The notes below the pieces were generated by a model. It had not been told where the DNA came from. It did not search any database and saw nothing but the letters and a program-made list of their open reading frames with translations. DNA of 64,000 nt from Gimesia aquarii (GTDB lineage Bacteria; Planctomycetota; Planctomycetia; Planctomycetales; Planctomycetaceae): contig NZ_CP037920.1 of NCBI RefSeq assembly GCF_007748195.1, positions 2,481,501 to 2,545,500 on the forward strand, in the 5' to 3' direction. Both the position numbers and the translations under genes were made by a program. This document shows positions 9,077 to 18,181 of the stretch, piece after piece. The stretch's first letter is position 1. The number at the start of each line of letters is the position of its first letter.

Positions 9077-9151
9077 CACTAGGTCTACCGTTAATGGGTT
9101 ATACTGAAATTATTCAGTCTAATTCAAGTTATCTCGAAGCGGTGAACGTGG

Positions 9152-10120
9152 ATGTCCCAGAAATCACGCGACGAATTCTCTGAACGCATTAAACGCACTG
9201 TCGCTGAACGGGGCGCTTACATTTGCGCGAACCCCACGTGTCGAAAGCCAACGGTCGGTCCCCACTCGGAGCCTGACAAATCCTTGAAGACTGGCGAAGC
9301 GTGCCACATCTGCGCCGCTGCGACTGGTGGTCCGCGTTTTGACGCCAACCAAACCGCGGAACAAAGAGGCGGTATTGAGAACGCGATATGGCTATGCACC
9401 GAATGCAGCACTCGAATCGACAAAGACCAATCGTCCTATCCGGTTGAATCGCTCTTTGAATGGAAACGCAATCACGAAACGTGGATAAAGAATGGTGGTA
9501 TCGTTCCGTCGCTCCCGCACGTGTCGCTTACAACGATAAAGGGCCGAACATTACCTGAAGCCCCGGCGAAAATTACCGTGCAGGATTGCGACGAATTCCG
9601 CGAGCATACCCTGAATATCACAAACTCAGCAGATACACAGCTATTAATGATCGATGCACGGGTTCAGGTTCCCGAACCAATCATCGAACGTGTCGGTCGC
9701 GAAATTCCCGTTGGGATAAATGTGGGGTGGCAACCTATTCGGCAGCAAATGGTCGCTACAATCAAGGGTGGTGGTACGGTTACCCGTAATCGTCCACCGT
9801 TGCCTATCAATGTCTATCATCTGCAAATCGATCGTCTTCCACCGTCGCGAAGCGTCGAGATTGGCTTCACCACCTCAACCAAAATCTACGAAGAACATGA
9901 TCTGTCATTCGATCAAGGGCCGTTCGCCGATACAGATGAACCGCCGCACCTGCGAAACTTCATCGACGGTACATTCCAATTTGAATACCAAGGTGCGATG
10001 CTCAAAAAACGCTTCTTCGCGCCAATTGCCTTTGACAAGAATGCTCGCGCGATTTCGATCATGGAAGTTCGCGAAGATTTCGGCGAATGGAAGCCATTGG
10101 CTCTCACGGTCATTTTATAG
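9152..10120 (+). CDS. HNH-like zinc nuclease domain protein with unknown C-terminal domain
   Basis: A 322-residue soluble protein. Residues 21-92 carry a zinc/HNH pattern: C25-x4-C30, then ACHICAA with His52, then NAIWLCTEC with Asn77, Cys82 and Cys85, and IDKD. This exact arrangement (AHI-AA-GGPR...R...N-IWLC-C...ID.D...WK..HE) is known to me as a conserved HNH-type module fused to varied domains in predicted conflict or defence proteins. Residues about 130-322 form a strand-rich domain with no family I recognise. Nuclease activity is inferred from the motif only. No toxin, ATPase or TIR partner is adjacent. The ribosome site is weak. Confidence 0.72.
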   Translation: MSQKSRDEFSERIKRTVAERGAYICANPTCRKPTVGPHSEPDKSLKTGEACHICAAATGGPRFDANQTAEQRGGIENAIWLCTECSTRIDKDQSSYPVESLFEWKRNHETWIKNGGIVPSLPHVSLTTIKGRTLPEAPAKITVQDCDEFREHTLNITNSADTQLLMIDARVQVPEPIIERVGREIPVGINVGWQPIRQQMVATIKGGGTVTRNRPPLPINVYHLQIDRLPPSRSVEIGFTTSTKIYEEHDLSFDQGPFADTDEPPHLRNFIDGTFQFEYQGAMLKKRFFAPIAFDKNARAISIMEVREDFGEWKPLALTVIL

Positions 10121-10162
10121 GTGAATTCGGATTGCATCGCAGAAAATCCAGCTTTAAGCTAA

Positions 10163-10190
10163 TGACCGGGTAACTCATATTACCAGGTCA
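10163..10190 (+). terminator. Hairpin 2 of a three-copy family
   Basis: TGACCGGGTAA and TTACCAGGTCA enclose the 6-nt loop CTCATA; one mismatch in 11 positions. Lies 43 bp after the HNH-domain gene. No long T-run follows, so termination is not certain. Confidence 0.55.
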
Positions 10191-10225
10191 CTTTCAGCAA
10201 TTGGTTGGTTAGATTAGAAAATAGT

Positions 10226-10612
10226 ATGACAGAAAATAACTCTGCGACTCTGATTGTTGGTACTCTCGCAGCAAAATTGTGTTTTGAATGGGCAGAATAT
10301 GATGGCGACGATTGTTTCGATCGATATTTGGTTCAATATCTGGAATCAGAGGATATCGTAGAGCAATTTCAATTTGGGCCATGTTCGACTCATAGCATTC
10401 GAAAGATCGAATCATTTCTCAAAGGAGAGACAGATTCGGTTGAATCTGGTTTTCGCATTCCACAGATCATCTATTGTGATTTGAATCGCGTTGGTGATTC
10501 ACTCGATTTTCATGTTTACTCAACCGAACTTTCACTCGATAAGAGAATGGAAGTAAAGTTCGAGATCATTGAATTCGAAAGATCATTTCTCAATTTCTAT
10601 GATCAAAAGTAA
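10226..10612 (+). CDS. Hypothetical protein, unrecognised
   Basis: A 128-residue protein from the ATG at 10226; a TTG at 10205 would add seven residues. It is acidic and mixed alpha/beta in character (ATLIVGTLAAKLCFEWAEYD, RYLVQYLESEDIVEQFQFGP, FHVYSTELSLDKRMEVKFEI). No signal peptide, membrane segment or known motif. Codon use is AT-rich, unlike the HNH gene before it. The stop is followed at 18 bp by a perfect hairpin. Confidence 0.6.
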   Translation: MTENNSATLIVGTLAAKLCFEWAEYDGDDCFDRYLVQYLESEDIVEQFQFGPCSTHSIRKIESFLKGETDSVESGFRIPQIIYCDLNRVGDSLDFHVYSTELSLDKRMEVKFEIIEFERSFLNFYDQK

Positions 10613-10630
10613 ATTATGATTTGTAATATG

Positions 10631-10663
10631 TGACCGGGAAATTGTTGTTTCCCGGTCATTTTT
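10631..10663 (+). terminator. Hairpin 3 of a three-copy family, with T-run
   Basis: TGACCGGGAAA and TTTCCCGGTCA form a perfect 11-bp stem with the 6-nt loop TTGTTG, followed by TTTTT. The best terminator of the three. Confidence 0.75.
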
Positions 10664-10691
10664 AAAATGCTGGGAATTTAGGAATTGTTAA

Positions 10692-10934
10692 ATGCCTATC
10701 TTATGTGAGTCTGAAGCGTTAGCACGTTGCATGGAGTTCATTGGGCGGACAACTTCAAAGCAACTTAAGTTGCTGCGAGCGACGCATTTCTCGGCAGAGC
10801 ATTTGACCAGAGAGCTTGGTTCGTTTCGCGCTCACGGACATTATCTTATCGCGTTTTGTGAGAACAGGGGACACATTAGACACTTCACTGTTCAAGACGA
10901 TACGGGGCAAGTTGCAGAGATGGAAGATCTTTGA
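10692..10934 (+). CDS. Small hypothetical protein
   Basis: An 80-residue soluble protein with a TTAGGAATTG ribosome-site candidate before the ATG. Mostly helical at the start (ALARCMEFIGRTTSKQLKLLR) with His/Arg-rich middle and acidic end. No recognised family. Kept because it is in line with same-strand neighbours and has a plausible start, but it could be spurious. Confidence 0.5.
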   Translation: MPILCESEALARCMEFIGRTTSKQLKLLRATHFSAEHLTRELGSFRAHGHYLIAFCENRGHIRHFTVQDDTGQVAEMEDL

Positions 10935-11094
10935 TACGTCTGGGACACTTTGATAGTTGAGAATATCAAGGAATGATTCTCAAACACAATCATTATTAGA
11001 TGTTCTTGAAAGGATGATTTGTTAGTTCTATTTCTCGTATCTTGCGGCACCGTATGCAGTCACTTTCTAAATCATAATAAGAGAGCACATCAAA

Positions 11095-11409
11095 ATGTTT
11101 TTCACAGTACCGTTTTTAATTCTGCTCTTGGTACTTTACTTCATGACGATAGTACAGTCGTACCGTAGAGGAATCTTCGGAATGGTCATAATGCAAATCC
11201 TTATCGGGCTGTACTTTCTTTTAGGGTTGTTCATTGCAGTAACAACTGGTGGAAACTATGAACCCGAACAAGTAATAGTCGGTCTGATAGGCAGTCAAAT
11301 CTTTGCTTTCATTACTAACCTGTTACTTTTTCCATTTGCTGTGTTTTCAATTTGGAAAGGTAGAAAGTTCAGAGTGGCTCTAAAAAATAACGTGAATACA
11401 GAGTGTTAA
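11095..11409 (+). CDS. Small multi-pass membrane protein, unknown
   Basis: A 104-residue protein with three hydrophobic segments (about 2-22, 27-50 and 64-88) separated by short charged loops, ending in a basic tail WKGRKFRV. GAGAG lies upstream of the ATG. No recognised family. Last gene of the accessory-looking run; convergent with the rhamnosidase gene. Confidence 0.65.
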   Translation: MFFTVPFLILLLVLYFMTIVQSYRRGIFGMVIMQILIGLYFLLGLFIAVTTGGNYEPEQVIVGLIGSQIFAFITNLLLFPFAVFSIWKGRKFRVALKNNVNTEC

Positions 11410-11489
11410 CGATAACTTCGTTTCGAAAAGATAATGACAGCCAGTGTGTCAGCAAGTTCTGGGAATTTCGGTTATTAAGTAGCACGTGT

Positions 11490-14400
11490 TTAATTATTCA
11501 ACTGATAGATCGAAAGGGAATCGATTTCCATTTGTCCCTGGCCCGAAAACGGGTCGAATCGAAGTGCCTTGATTGCTTTATCTGAATCGATTCGAAATAA
11601 ATATTCATTGATGTTCTGACTTGGATTCAATGTGCGGGAAGTGGTTTCAATCGCATTGAATCCCTGCGAAGCATCGGCCCAGAAAAATTGTACCTGAGAT
11701 CCTTTAGAGGGACGCACTTTCAGGGCAACCGCTAACGGTCCTGAGATGGGTTTCTCAAAATCAACAACCATTTGGGGGTCATCTTGATTCGATTTCAAAG
11801 ACAAATTATTTGAATCATGGACTAATTTAAGGCTGTTAATGTAGTGCCATTTTGCCGCGTCTGTTTTTCTGGAAAAATCCCATTCCATAATTAATTTCGC
11901 ATGTTGCAGATCGACCTTTTCCGGATTGATGGACTGATCGGGAGGGGTGAATGTTTTTAAAGCCTGCTTCGCGTCACGAATTCCACTTTTAGATGCGAAC
12001 TGATAGCTGCCTGAATCGATCGATAGTACCGCGCGACCATTCTTGTATCGCAAGAGTTGAACTCCTTTTGCGTTTTCGATTTGCGCGCCACTTTCAGTAA
12101 TGCTTTTAATAGAATCAGTCGGTAGAAAAACCGTAGCCGTGGTATTTGCAGGGATGGTCACATTCAGATGAAATTGGTCTCCCTCAAGTTTCCAGCCACT
12201 CTTAATCATTCCATGGATGGAGTTGTAGGAGGCACGAACCCAATGGATCGGTTGATGCTGCGCATTACTGCCGGGAGCAGGGGGATTCGGCTGGATGATG
12301 ATTCTCTGAAATCCCGGACCTGCTGTCCTAATACCCGTCAGTGTTTTGAACATCCACTCACAAACGGCGCCAAAAGAGTAATGCGCGAATGAGTTCATGG
12401 CAGCATTATGTCTTCCAAAACCATCTTCTTTAGTATAGCTGTCCCATCGTTCCCAGATCGTAGTTGCACCTTGATCAATCTCATAACCCCAGGAAGGAAA
12501 CTCGTGGCTTTGGAGCAAAAAAGTAGCTAAGTCATGTTGCCCTGTTGATGAGAGTGCCGGTAACAATTTACGTGTTCCCAAAAAACCCGTCGCCATATGG
12601 TTGCCCTTGTCCTGGACTTTTTTCGCCAGATGCTGTCCTGTTAACGGAAGCAGTTCTTTTGGTATTAAGCCAGCATAAATCGCTAATGCGTAAGCCGTTT
12701 GTGTATCGACTTTGAGGGTCGCATCTTCATTGAGATATTTTTTTACAAAGGCCTTTTGAATGTTATGGTAGAGCTTCTGATAGGACTCAGCTTCAGCTTC
12801 GTGGCCGATCGCTGCCGCCATTTGGCTCATCATTTCTGAAGAGATGGCAAAATAAACGGTGTCAATATAATCCAGTGGAGTTGTTTCTCCCTGCGAGAGC
12901 CAGTCCCCCCAATGATTACCATGATTTACGCCCAAATAATTCTCGCTGGTCCGTTTGCGCCACTCCATAAAACGGGTCATCGGCTTCCAGCAGCGTTCAA
13001 TGATTCTAGTATCGTTATAAGCCTGCCAGATGGTCCAGGGGCAAATCACGCCGGCATCACCCCAGGCAGTCCCAAAATCCAACCCATGCTGAAAAGGAAA
13101 AGGAGCATAGCCTGGAAACGCACCACTGGGGCGTTGCGATTCCATTAGTTCGCGCAACCATTTCGAATAGAACGCTGCGACATCGGCATTATAGATGGCT
13201 GTGCCGACATAAATCTGAGCATCTCCGGTCCATCCCATCCGCTCATCACGTTGCGGGCAATCGGTGGGAAGATCAAGAAAGTTCGCGCGTTGTGTCCAGA
13301 CAATATTCTGAAATAACCTATTCACCATCGGGTCAGAACATTCGAATTGGCTAGCCAATGGAGTATCTGAGAGAATAACCAACCCGGTTAGTGTATCTTG
13401 ATTTGGTTCACCAGGAAAATTCGAAACTTCCACATATTGAAAACCATGAAACGTAAATCGAGGAGTATAAACTTCGCCTTGGGGATCTCCTTTACAGACA
13501 TAATAATCAGTCGCGCGTGCCGAACGTAAGTTTTCCGTCATGAGGCTGCCATCGGGGTGCAGCATTTCGCCATACCGAATCTTCACACGCTGACCGGCTG
13601 AACCTTTCAGCTTCAACCTGACCACACCGGCAAAATTTTGCCCCAGATTGAAGATATAAGTCCCCTTGGATCGTTGGTTGATATCCACCGGTTTGATTTC
13701 TTCGGTGACGCGTACAGGGACGCCCGGAAACGCCTCTAACTCGGGGCGATGAAATCCCAGGTCGACTTCACGCCCTTGAATTTTGACTGGTTTACCAGGC
13801 TCTGAAGGGTTATGAAATTCGTAAAAATTTGCTGTAGGGTGACCGTTTTGTTCTGCTAGAATCGCCTGCTCCCAGTTTTGATCATCAAAACCAGATGTTG
13901 ACCATCCCTCGAATTCGTTGCGGGCATCGTAAAATTCTCCCATCAACAGATCGGCTTGACGAATCGGACCCTTGCCGGTGACTTTCCAGGACTCATCAGT
14001 TCCAATTGTTTGTCGAGTGCCATCGGTATATTCAATTTCCAATTGCGCAATCAATGATGGTGTTTTTCCATAGGTATAGCGACCGATTTTTTCAGTCCCG
14101 ATTCCCACTAGCAATCCAAACCCGACATAGCCACTATACCAACCATCGGCGACCCAGGCGCCAATGGCGTTCTTGCCGGTGGAAAGCATCTTGGTCACGT
14201 CATAAGAATAGTAGTAGGCTCTTTTTCGATAGTCGCTCCATCCAGGTGCAAACCAGGCATCTCCGACACGCTGGCCGTTGATGTGCAATTCATATATACC
14301 CAAAGCCGATGCATAAACCGTAGCCCGACGAATGGTTTTGTTTTGCGATTGAAATTGTTTGCGATATTGTCTGGCGGGAGGTAAAAAGTGAGAATTTCGA

Positions 14401-14873
14401 TCTTTGGCAATCGGTGTTTGATCTCGAAAACTGATATATTTAGCCGACCAGTCATTCTTTTGAAGCAGTCCCATGGACCATGTGGCTGTTTGATCTGCGA
14501 AAAACAGTTTTCCTGACTCATCCCAGATTTGAACCGTCCAGAAACAGTGTTGACGTGATGGCAGCGGCTTGCCTTGATAGGCAATTTGTGTTGTTTGTTG
14601 TGAAACAACTTTACCGGAGTCCCACAAATCAGGGTGATTCGCCTGAAGTCGTTTCTCTGTAGATGCAACAAGAACGCGGTAGGCAGACTGCTTTTTTCCT
14701 CTTCGCAAAGATTCTAAACGCCAACTCAGCCGAGGCTTTTGCTCATCAATGCCGACAGGATTCGTTAAGTATTCACAACGTAAACCAGTCACAGTCATCT
14801 TCGGACTGCCGGCGAGAACATAGTCCACAGAGCATAGAACCAATAAGAAACCAGTAATCAATCCGCGAGCCAT
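11490..14873 (-). CDS. Alpha-L-rhamnosidase, GH78
   Basis: A 1127-residue exported glycosidase that removes terminal alpha-L-rhamnose from glycans. A signal peptide (MARGLITGFLLVLCSVDYVLA) has AAGGAA upstream of the ATG. Domains in order: an N-terminal fibronectin-like domain (LRCEYLTNPVGIDEQKPRLSW), a beta-sandwich with the ELHINGQRVGDAWFAPGWSDY motif, the (alpha/alpha)6 catalytic domain with DCPQRDERMGWTGD at about residues 537-551 (general acid Glu in DERMGW) and GTAWGDAGVICPWTIW, and a C-terminal beta domain with GFQRIIIQPNP. About 170 further residues form an additional jelly-roll-like module. It supplies substrate for the rhamnose genes to its right, but it is transcribed separately. 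Confidence 0.95.
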   Translation of the reverse strand: MARGLITGFLLVLCSVDYVLAGSPKMTVTGLRCEYLTNPVGIDEQKPRLSWRLESLRRGKKQSAYRVLVASTEKRLQANHPDLWDSGKVVSQQTTQIAYQGKPLPSRQHCFWTVQIWDESGKLFFADQTATWSMGLLQKNDWSAKYISFRDQTPIAKDRNSHFLPPARQYRKQFQSQNKTIRRATVYASALGIYELHINGQRVGDAWFAPGWSDYRKRAYYYSYDVTKMLSTGKNAIGAWVADGWYSGYVGFGLLVGIGTEKIGRYTYGKTPSLIAQLEIEYTDGTRQTIGTDESWKVTGKGPIRQADLLMGEFYDARNEFEGWSTSGFDDQNWEQAILAEQNGHPTANFYEFHNPSEPGKPVKIQGREVDLGFHRPELEAFPGVPVRVTEEIKPVDINQRSKGTYIFNLGQNFAGVVRLKLKGSAGQRVKIRYGEMLHPDGSLMTENLRSARATDYYVCKGDPQGEVYTPRFTFHGFQYVEVSNFPGEPNQDTLTGLVILSDTPLASQFECSDPMVNRLFQNIVWTQRANFLDLPTDCPQRDERMGWTGDAQIYVGTAIYNADVAAFYSKWLRELMESQRPSGAFPGYAPFPFQHGLDFGTAWGDAGVICPWTIWQAYNDTRIIERCWKPMTRFMEWRKRTSENYLGVNHGNHWGDWLSQGETTPLDYIDTVYFAISSEMMSQMAAAIGHEAEAESYQKLYHNIQKAFVKKYLNEDATLKVDTQTAYALAIYAGLIPKELLPLTGQHLAKKVQDKGNHMATGFLGTRKLLPALSSTGQHDLATFLLQSHEFPSWGYEIDQGATTIWERWDSYTKEDGFGRHNAAMNSFAHYSFGAVCEWMFKTLTGIRTAGPGFQRIIIQPNPPAPGSNAQHQPIHWVRASYNSIHGMIKSGWKLEGDQFHLNVTIPANTTATVFLPTDSIKSITESGAQIENAKGVQLLRYKNGRAVLSIDSGSYQFASKSGIRDAKQALKTFTPPDQSINPEKVDLQHAKLIMEWDFSRKTDAAKWHYINSLKLVHDSNNLSLKSNQDDPQMVVDFEKPISGPLAVALKVRPSKGSQVQFFWADASQGFNAIETTSRTLNPSQNINEYLFRIDSDKAIKALRFDPFSGQGQMEIDSLSIYQLNN

Positions 14874-15073
14874 GAGTGTTCCTTAATTCGCTTTTTGTCT
14901 CTGTTTTCAAACTGATCAGATTTGATAGTTCTGTAACTCAAGTTTATTCGGAGTAATATCTGCCTCAGTTACTTTCGGATAATTTACAAATACGCATTCA
15001 TCATTTCATATTGTCAATTAACCAAGCATTCAACCGGAATATATGAAGATCTATTTTAGATTTGCTCTAAATT

Positions 15074-15529
15074 TTACTTTGCTTTTTTGATCGTCGGATT
15101 CAGTAGACTTCCTGCACCTGCATCCTTTCCGGCTGATTTCAGAACAATCTTGATCGAGTCTCCACCACCTTCTGGAACTAATACCTGGGTATCCTGAACG
15201 GCAGGTGGTGGTTCCATCAGATTCTCTCCCATATTTCCAAGTACGACGCGATAGTTGCCGGGAGCAGCGCCATCTTCTTCCTCGTAAGTTCCCAAGACAA
15301 ATGTGCCATCTGCATTCACATCAGCCTTGGCTGTCCGCACATTGTCCCCTTTTTTCTCGATCGGTAACAAATCAATGTGGATCGGGCCAAATGGCTTGTC
15401 ATCCAGTGTAAGCGTACCTGAAGCAGGAACTGTTTTGACTGTTCTTTTACTACCAGCAGCATCATCACCACCACACCCTGAAATGGTAATCATAAAAACT
15501 ATTAAAAGGAAATTTGCTGAGCGGATCAT
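15074..15529 (-). CDS. Small planctomycete lipoprotein, copy 1 (DUF1559 partner)
   Basis: A 151-residue lipoprotein with lipobox ISGC (Cys19) and a transthyretin/carboxypeptidase-regulatory-like beta domain (VPASGTLTLDDKPFGPIHIDLLP, GTFVLGTYEEEDGAAPGNYRVVL). Such proteins typically sit directly after DUF1559 genes in Planctomycetota; their function is unknown. Copy 2 at 26427-26882 differs at only about seven residues, mostly in the signal peptide. Stretches of about 150-180 bp are identical at DNA level, with a synonymously diverged patch between them. Confidence 0.85.
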   Translation of the reverse strand: MIRSANFLLIVFMITISGCGGDDAAGSKRTVKTVPASGTLTLDDKPFGPIHIDLLPIEKKGDNVRTAKADVNADGTFVLGTYEEEDGAAPGNYRVVLGNMGENLMEPPPAVQDTQVLVPEGGGDSIKIVLKSAGKDAGAGSLLNPTIKKAK

Positions 15530-15586
15530 CTACCAACCTTTGAGATTAAGAGCACTTGAAGAAGAACGAGGAACTTTAAAAAAGTA

Positions 15587-15613
15587 CTCCTCCCCTTTAA
15601 GAAAGGAGAGGAG
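15587..15613 (-). terminator. Hairpin between DUF1559 copy 1 and its lipoprotein gene
   Basis: Read on the minus strand, CTCCTCTCCTTT and AAAGGGGAGGAG pair over 12 bp with one G-U and a 3-nt loop, followed by a T-rich stretch. The same hairpin survives in copy 2 although flanking bases differ, so it is probably selected. It may act as a partial terminator or RNA-stability element between the two genes. Confidence 0.7.
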
Positions 15614-15627
15614 CATGAAGTTCAGAC

Positions 15628-16650
15628 TTAAAAATCACCGACAATGCTATCGAAACGGCCACCGGCGATGGTGTTAAGCGACATCCAGAGGCTGGGAGCA
15701 CCTGCAGATTGATTATGGTCACCATGATAGTCCAGGTTCTCGCTAATAAAGCGAACCGAACCGTCACACATTAAGAAGTGAGCACCACCCTGATGCACTG
15801 AACCGGGACCGGGCCATTCTGAGTTAATACAGTGGGCTGCAATATAAAGAGGACCCCAGGAATAGGGTGCTGTTTTGTAAAACTCTCCGCCTTCACCTGT
15901 TGATGTGCCATCTGGTAAAAGCAGCGAATATCCAGCTGCATTCATCACAGTAAGATGAGTATGTGCAACAAACGCCATGCGGTACACAGCTTCTCCACCA
16001 CCATCACGAAGTCGGCCTGCTCCACAAGTACGTCCGCCAGAAGCATGACCATTTTGAGCAACTTCCCCAACAGCAATGGTTGTCGTTGTTCCATCGGTAA
16101 TGTCACGAATGCGTACTTTGGATTGAAGTGTGAAAACACCAGTATGAACTTGATTGGGGCGTCGCCACCAGTCAAAACCCTGTGATCCGGCATAGTTCGT
16201 TGTAGCAAAGCCATCGCGCGCACTAGGATCATGATCCTGGTCTGAAGGACAATGCAGTACTGGAAGTTTCGTAGACTGGATTGTTGCACCAGTCGAGTCA
16301 GTCTGCCCTAACATGGGGACTGAAAAATTAATTTGATTATAAAGTGGTGCCTGTTCTAAAAACGGAAGTAGCAAAGTGATCCAAGTGTAGTTTCGAGCGC
16401 CAGGATTAGATCCACCAGGATCGTTCGTCCACACATCATTGGGAAACATATTATGTGTTTCATGATAATTATGAAGTGCGAGGCCAATTTGTTTCATGTT
16501 GTTTTTGCAGGTACTACGACGAGCGGCTTCGCGCGCTTGTTGGACTGCTGGTAAAAGCAAGGCAATTAAAATCGCAATGATCGCAATCACCACTAACAAT
16601 TCGATTAAAGTAAAGCCTTTCGGTTTTTGTCTAGTTTTCAGTCTGGACAT
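15628..16650 (-). CDS. DUF1559 prepilin-like protein, copy 1
   Basis: A 340-residue protein with a type IV prepilin N-terminus: a basic leader, then [20 protein letters not shown] with Gly at the cleavage site and Glu5 of the mature chain. It continues with the planctomycete [17 protein letters not shown] motif and the family C-terminus ([17 protein letters not shown]). It probably assembles as a pseudopilin or surface fibre component. AGGAGG precedes the ATG. Nearly identical to the inverted copy at 25308-26324, except for the first ten residues and residues about 229-262. Confidence 0.92.
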   Translation of the reverse strand: MSRLKTRQKPKGFTLIELLVVIAIIAILIALLLPAVQQAREAARRSTCKNNMKQIGLALHNYHETHNMFPNDVWTNDPGGSNPGARNYTWITLLLPFLEQAPLYNQINFSVPMLGQTDSTGATIQSTKLPVLHCPSDQDHDPSARDGFATTNYAGSQGFDWWRRPNQVHTGVFTLQSKVRIRDITDGTTTTIAVGEVAQNGHASGGRTCGAGRLRDGGGEAVYRMAFVAHTHLTVMNAAGYSLLLPDGTSTGEGGEFYKTAPYSWGPLYIAAHCINSEWPGPGSVHQGGAHFLMCDGSVRFISENLDYHGDHNQSAGAPSLWMSLNTIAGGRFDSIVGDF

Positions 16651-17016
16651 TAGTCGTGCCTCCTGGAAAAAAATTATGTAAAAGATTCAGCCTGGCTCGA
16701 TGCTGAAAACAAATAGAGATGTAATCCTCGATAAGGGATTGAGTATCAGGTGAAACACCCATTAAGATATACTTAACTTACTTAGGAATTCGGAGGAATT
16801 ACCTTGATTATCGTGCCAGTGTTCTGGATAATAGTGCCATGAGTGGTTTTTATGTTACCTGGTTTTAGCAATCTCAATATAGCGAAATACACGATAAATA
16901 AAGGGTTTATATAGTTGATGTTGGTGCTTTCGTTGTGATTCTAAACGCTTGTTTCTAGTATTATATTGCCACTAATTAGCATGCGTGTTTTTGTGTGCTT
17001 TATAAGTGCTGAGCCA
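16651..17016. promoter_or_regulatory. Divergent promoter region between DUF1559 copy 1 and AraC-type regulator
   Basis: This 366-bp region holds three TNNTGCCA-type half-sites, two of them precisely 21 bp apart (separate entry), and one at 16964-16971 just before the regulator gene. AT content is high around 16860-16960. No gene seen. Confidence 0.5.
16811..16839 (+). promoter_or_regulatory. Candidate AraC-type operator, direct repeat with 21-bp period
   Basis: TCGTGCCA (16811-16818) and TAGTGCCA (16832-16839) repeat with 21-bp spacing, the two-helical-turn period expected for an AraC-family dimer. The same arrangement occurs before rhaA at 21024-21052. Confidence 0.5.
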
Positions 17017-17889
17017 ATGGTCGCAATTCTAAAAAAAGAAAACTGGTTTCACGCTGATGGTTTTCCTATCGTGGTTGAACGCCGTGACCCACAGGAACCC
17101 TTTGGTTTGCATGCGCACGAATTTTCCGAAATTGTGATTGTAACTGGAGGTGTTGGGCAGCATGTGACCGGTTCGGAGTCGTACTTATTGACGACGGGTG
17201 ATGCTTTTGTCATTGGAGGCTCTCGACCTCATGACTATCAGAACATGGAAGACCTGAGACTGATCAATATTCTATTTGATCCGCTGACATTACAGTTGGA
17301 TTTGAATGACCTCGGAACACTGCCTGGCTATTTGGCTTTGTTCACTCTCGAACCTGCCTGGAGAAAAAGGCACAATTTCAAAAGTCGACTGAGGCTCGAT
17401 GCCAAGTCTCTGGCAACAGTTGTTTCCTATAGCGACACGTTGGAAGAGGAACTTGCGAAAAGAGAAGCTGGCTTTCAGTTCCTGGCAACTGCTGCATTTA
17501 TGCAGGTTGTCGGTTATTTGTCTCGTTGTTACACCAATTCTGAAAATCCCGATTCTCAGTCGTTACTACTCATCGCTGAAGCGATTACCTATCTGGAGCT
17601 CAATTATTCTGATGAGATTAACTTGGACGATTTAGCAGAAATCGCGCATATGTCAAAACGAAATTTCATTCGCACATTTCAAACGGCAATGGGAAGATCT
17701 CCTATTGCATACCTGATACAGTTGCGAATCAATCGTGCGATTGAACTACTCAAACAGGGGGAACTCAGCATTACCGAAATTGCTATGCAGGTCGGTTTTA
17801 ATGATAGCAATTATTTCACAAGACAGTTTCGACAGCAAATCGGGACATCACCTTCTTTGTACCGAAAGATGAACAAGAGCAGCAAATAG
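17017..17889 (+). CDS. AraC-family transcriptional regulator, probable rhamnose regulator
   Basis: A 290-residue regulator. The start at 17017 ([12 protein letters not shown]) is preferred because the cupin domain begins right after; TTG at 16966 and ATG at 16981 are alternatives. Residues about 10-100 form the sugar-sensing cupin arm ([34 protein letters not shown]), as in RhaR and RhaS. The C-terminus has two helix-turn-helix units ([21 protein letters not shown] and [20 protein letters not shown]). Proximity to rhaA and the paired TGCCA repeats suggest that it controls the rhamnose genes. The effector is inferred. Confidence 0.88.
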   Translation: MVAILKKENWFHADGFPIVVERRDPQEPFGLHAHEFSEIVIVTGGVGQHVTGSESYLLTTGDAFVIGGSRPHDYQNMEDLRLINILFDPLTLQLDLNDLGTLPGYLALFTLEPAWRKRHNFKSRLRLDAKSLATVVSYSDTLEEELAKREAGFQFLATAAFMQVVGYLSRCYTNSENPDSQSLLLIAEAITYLELNYSDEINLDDLAEIAHMSKRNFIRTFQTAMGRSPIAYLIQLRINRAIELLKQGELSITEIAMQVGFNDSNYFTRQFRQQIGTSPSLYRKMNKSSK

Positions 17890-17974
17890 CTGAATGGTGC
17901 CTATGTGTTCGTATTTTGAAGTGCCTGAAAGCGTTTGGTTTTCGCGATAAGTACTTAAGAGGCTACTTGCACAA

Positions 17975-18172
17975 TTACGGAATCGTAGCAGTATCGGGCT
18001 TCTCTGGTTCTCGACCCATCCACATTGGAGTGTGCACAAACCAAATGATCGTCGCTAATAGTAGGATTCTTTTTGATTGTTCAAGATCAATCATCCCCGC
18101 AAAAAACAGGACGGGAGAAAGGAAAGTCCCTGCCAAAGCCAGCCATGATATGGTTTGAATAATTCGTCTCAT
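17975..18172 (-). CDS. Small two-span membrane protein co-transcribed with the permease
   Basis: A 65-residue protein with two hydrophobic segments (ISWLALAGTFLSPVLFFAGM and ILLLATIIWFVHTPMWM). Its ATG lies 9 bp after the permease stop with AGGACA upstream, which makes translation and co-transcription likely. It might be an accessory subunit of the permease, by analogy with small partner proteins of other secondary carriers; this is inference. Confidence 0.72.
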   Translation of the reverse strand: MRRIIQTISWLALAGTFLSPVLFFAGMIDLEQSKRILLLATIIWFVHTPMWMGREPEKPDTATIP

Positions 18173-18181
18173 GAGAGTGTC

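Noticed and set aside
8954-10700. Possible integron cassette array with attC sites
   Set aside because: The hairpins lack the GTTRRRY/RYYYAAC core sites of attC, no integrase gene is present, and at least one hairpin looks like a normal terminator.
14195-14671. 158-codon minus-strand frame inside the rhamnosidase gene
   Set aside because: It overlaps the well-supported GH78 frame in another phase and has no start signal.
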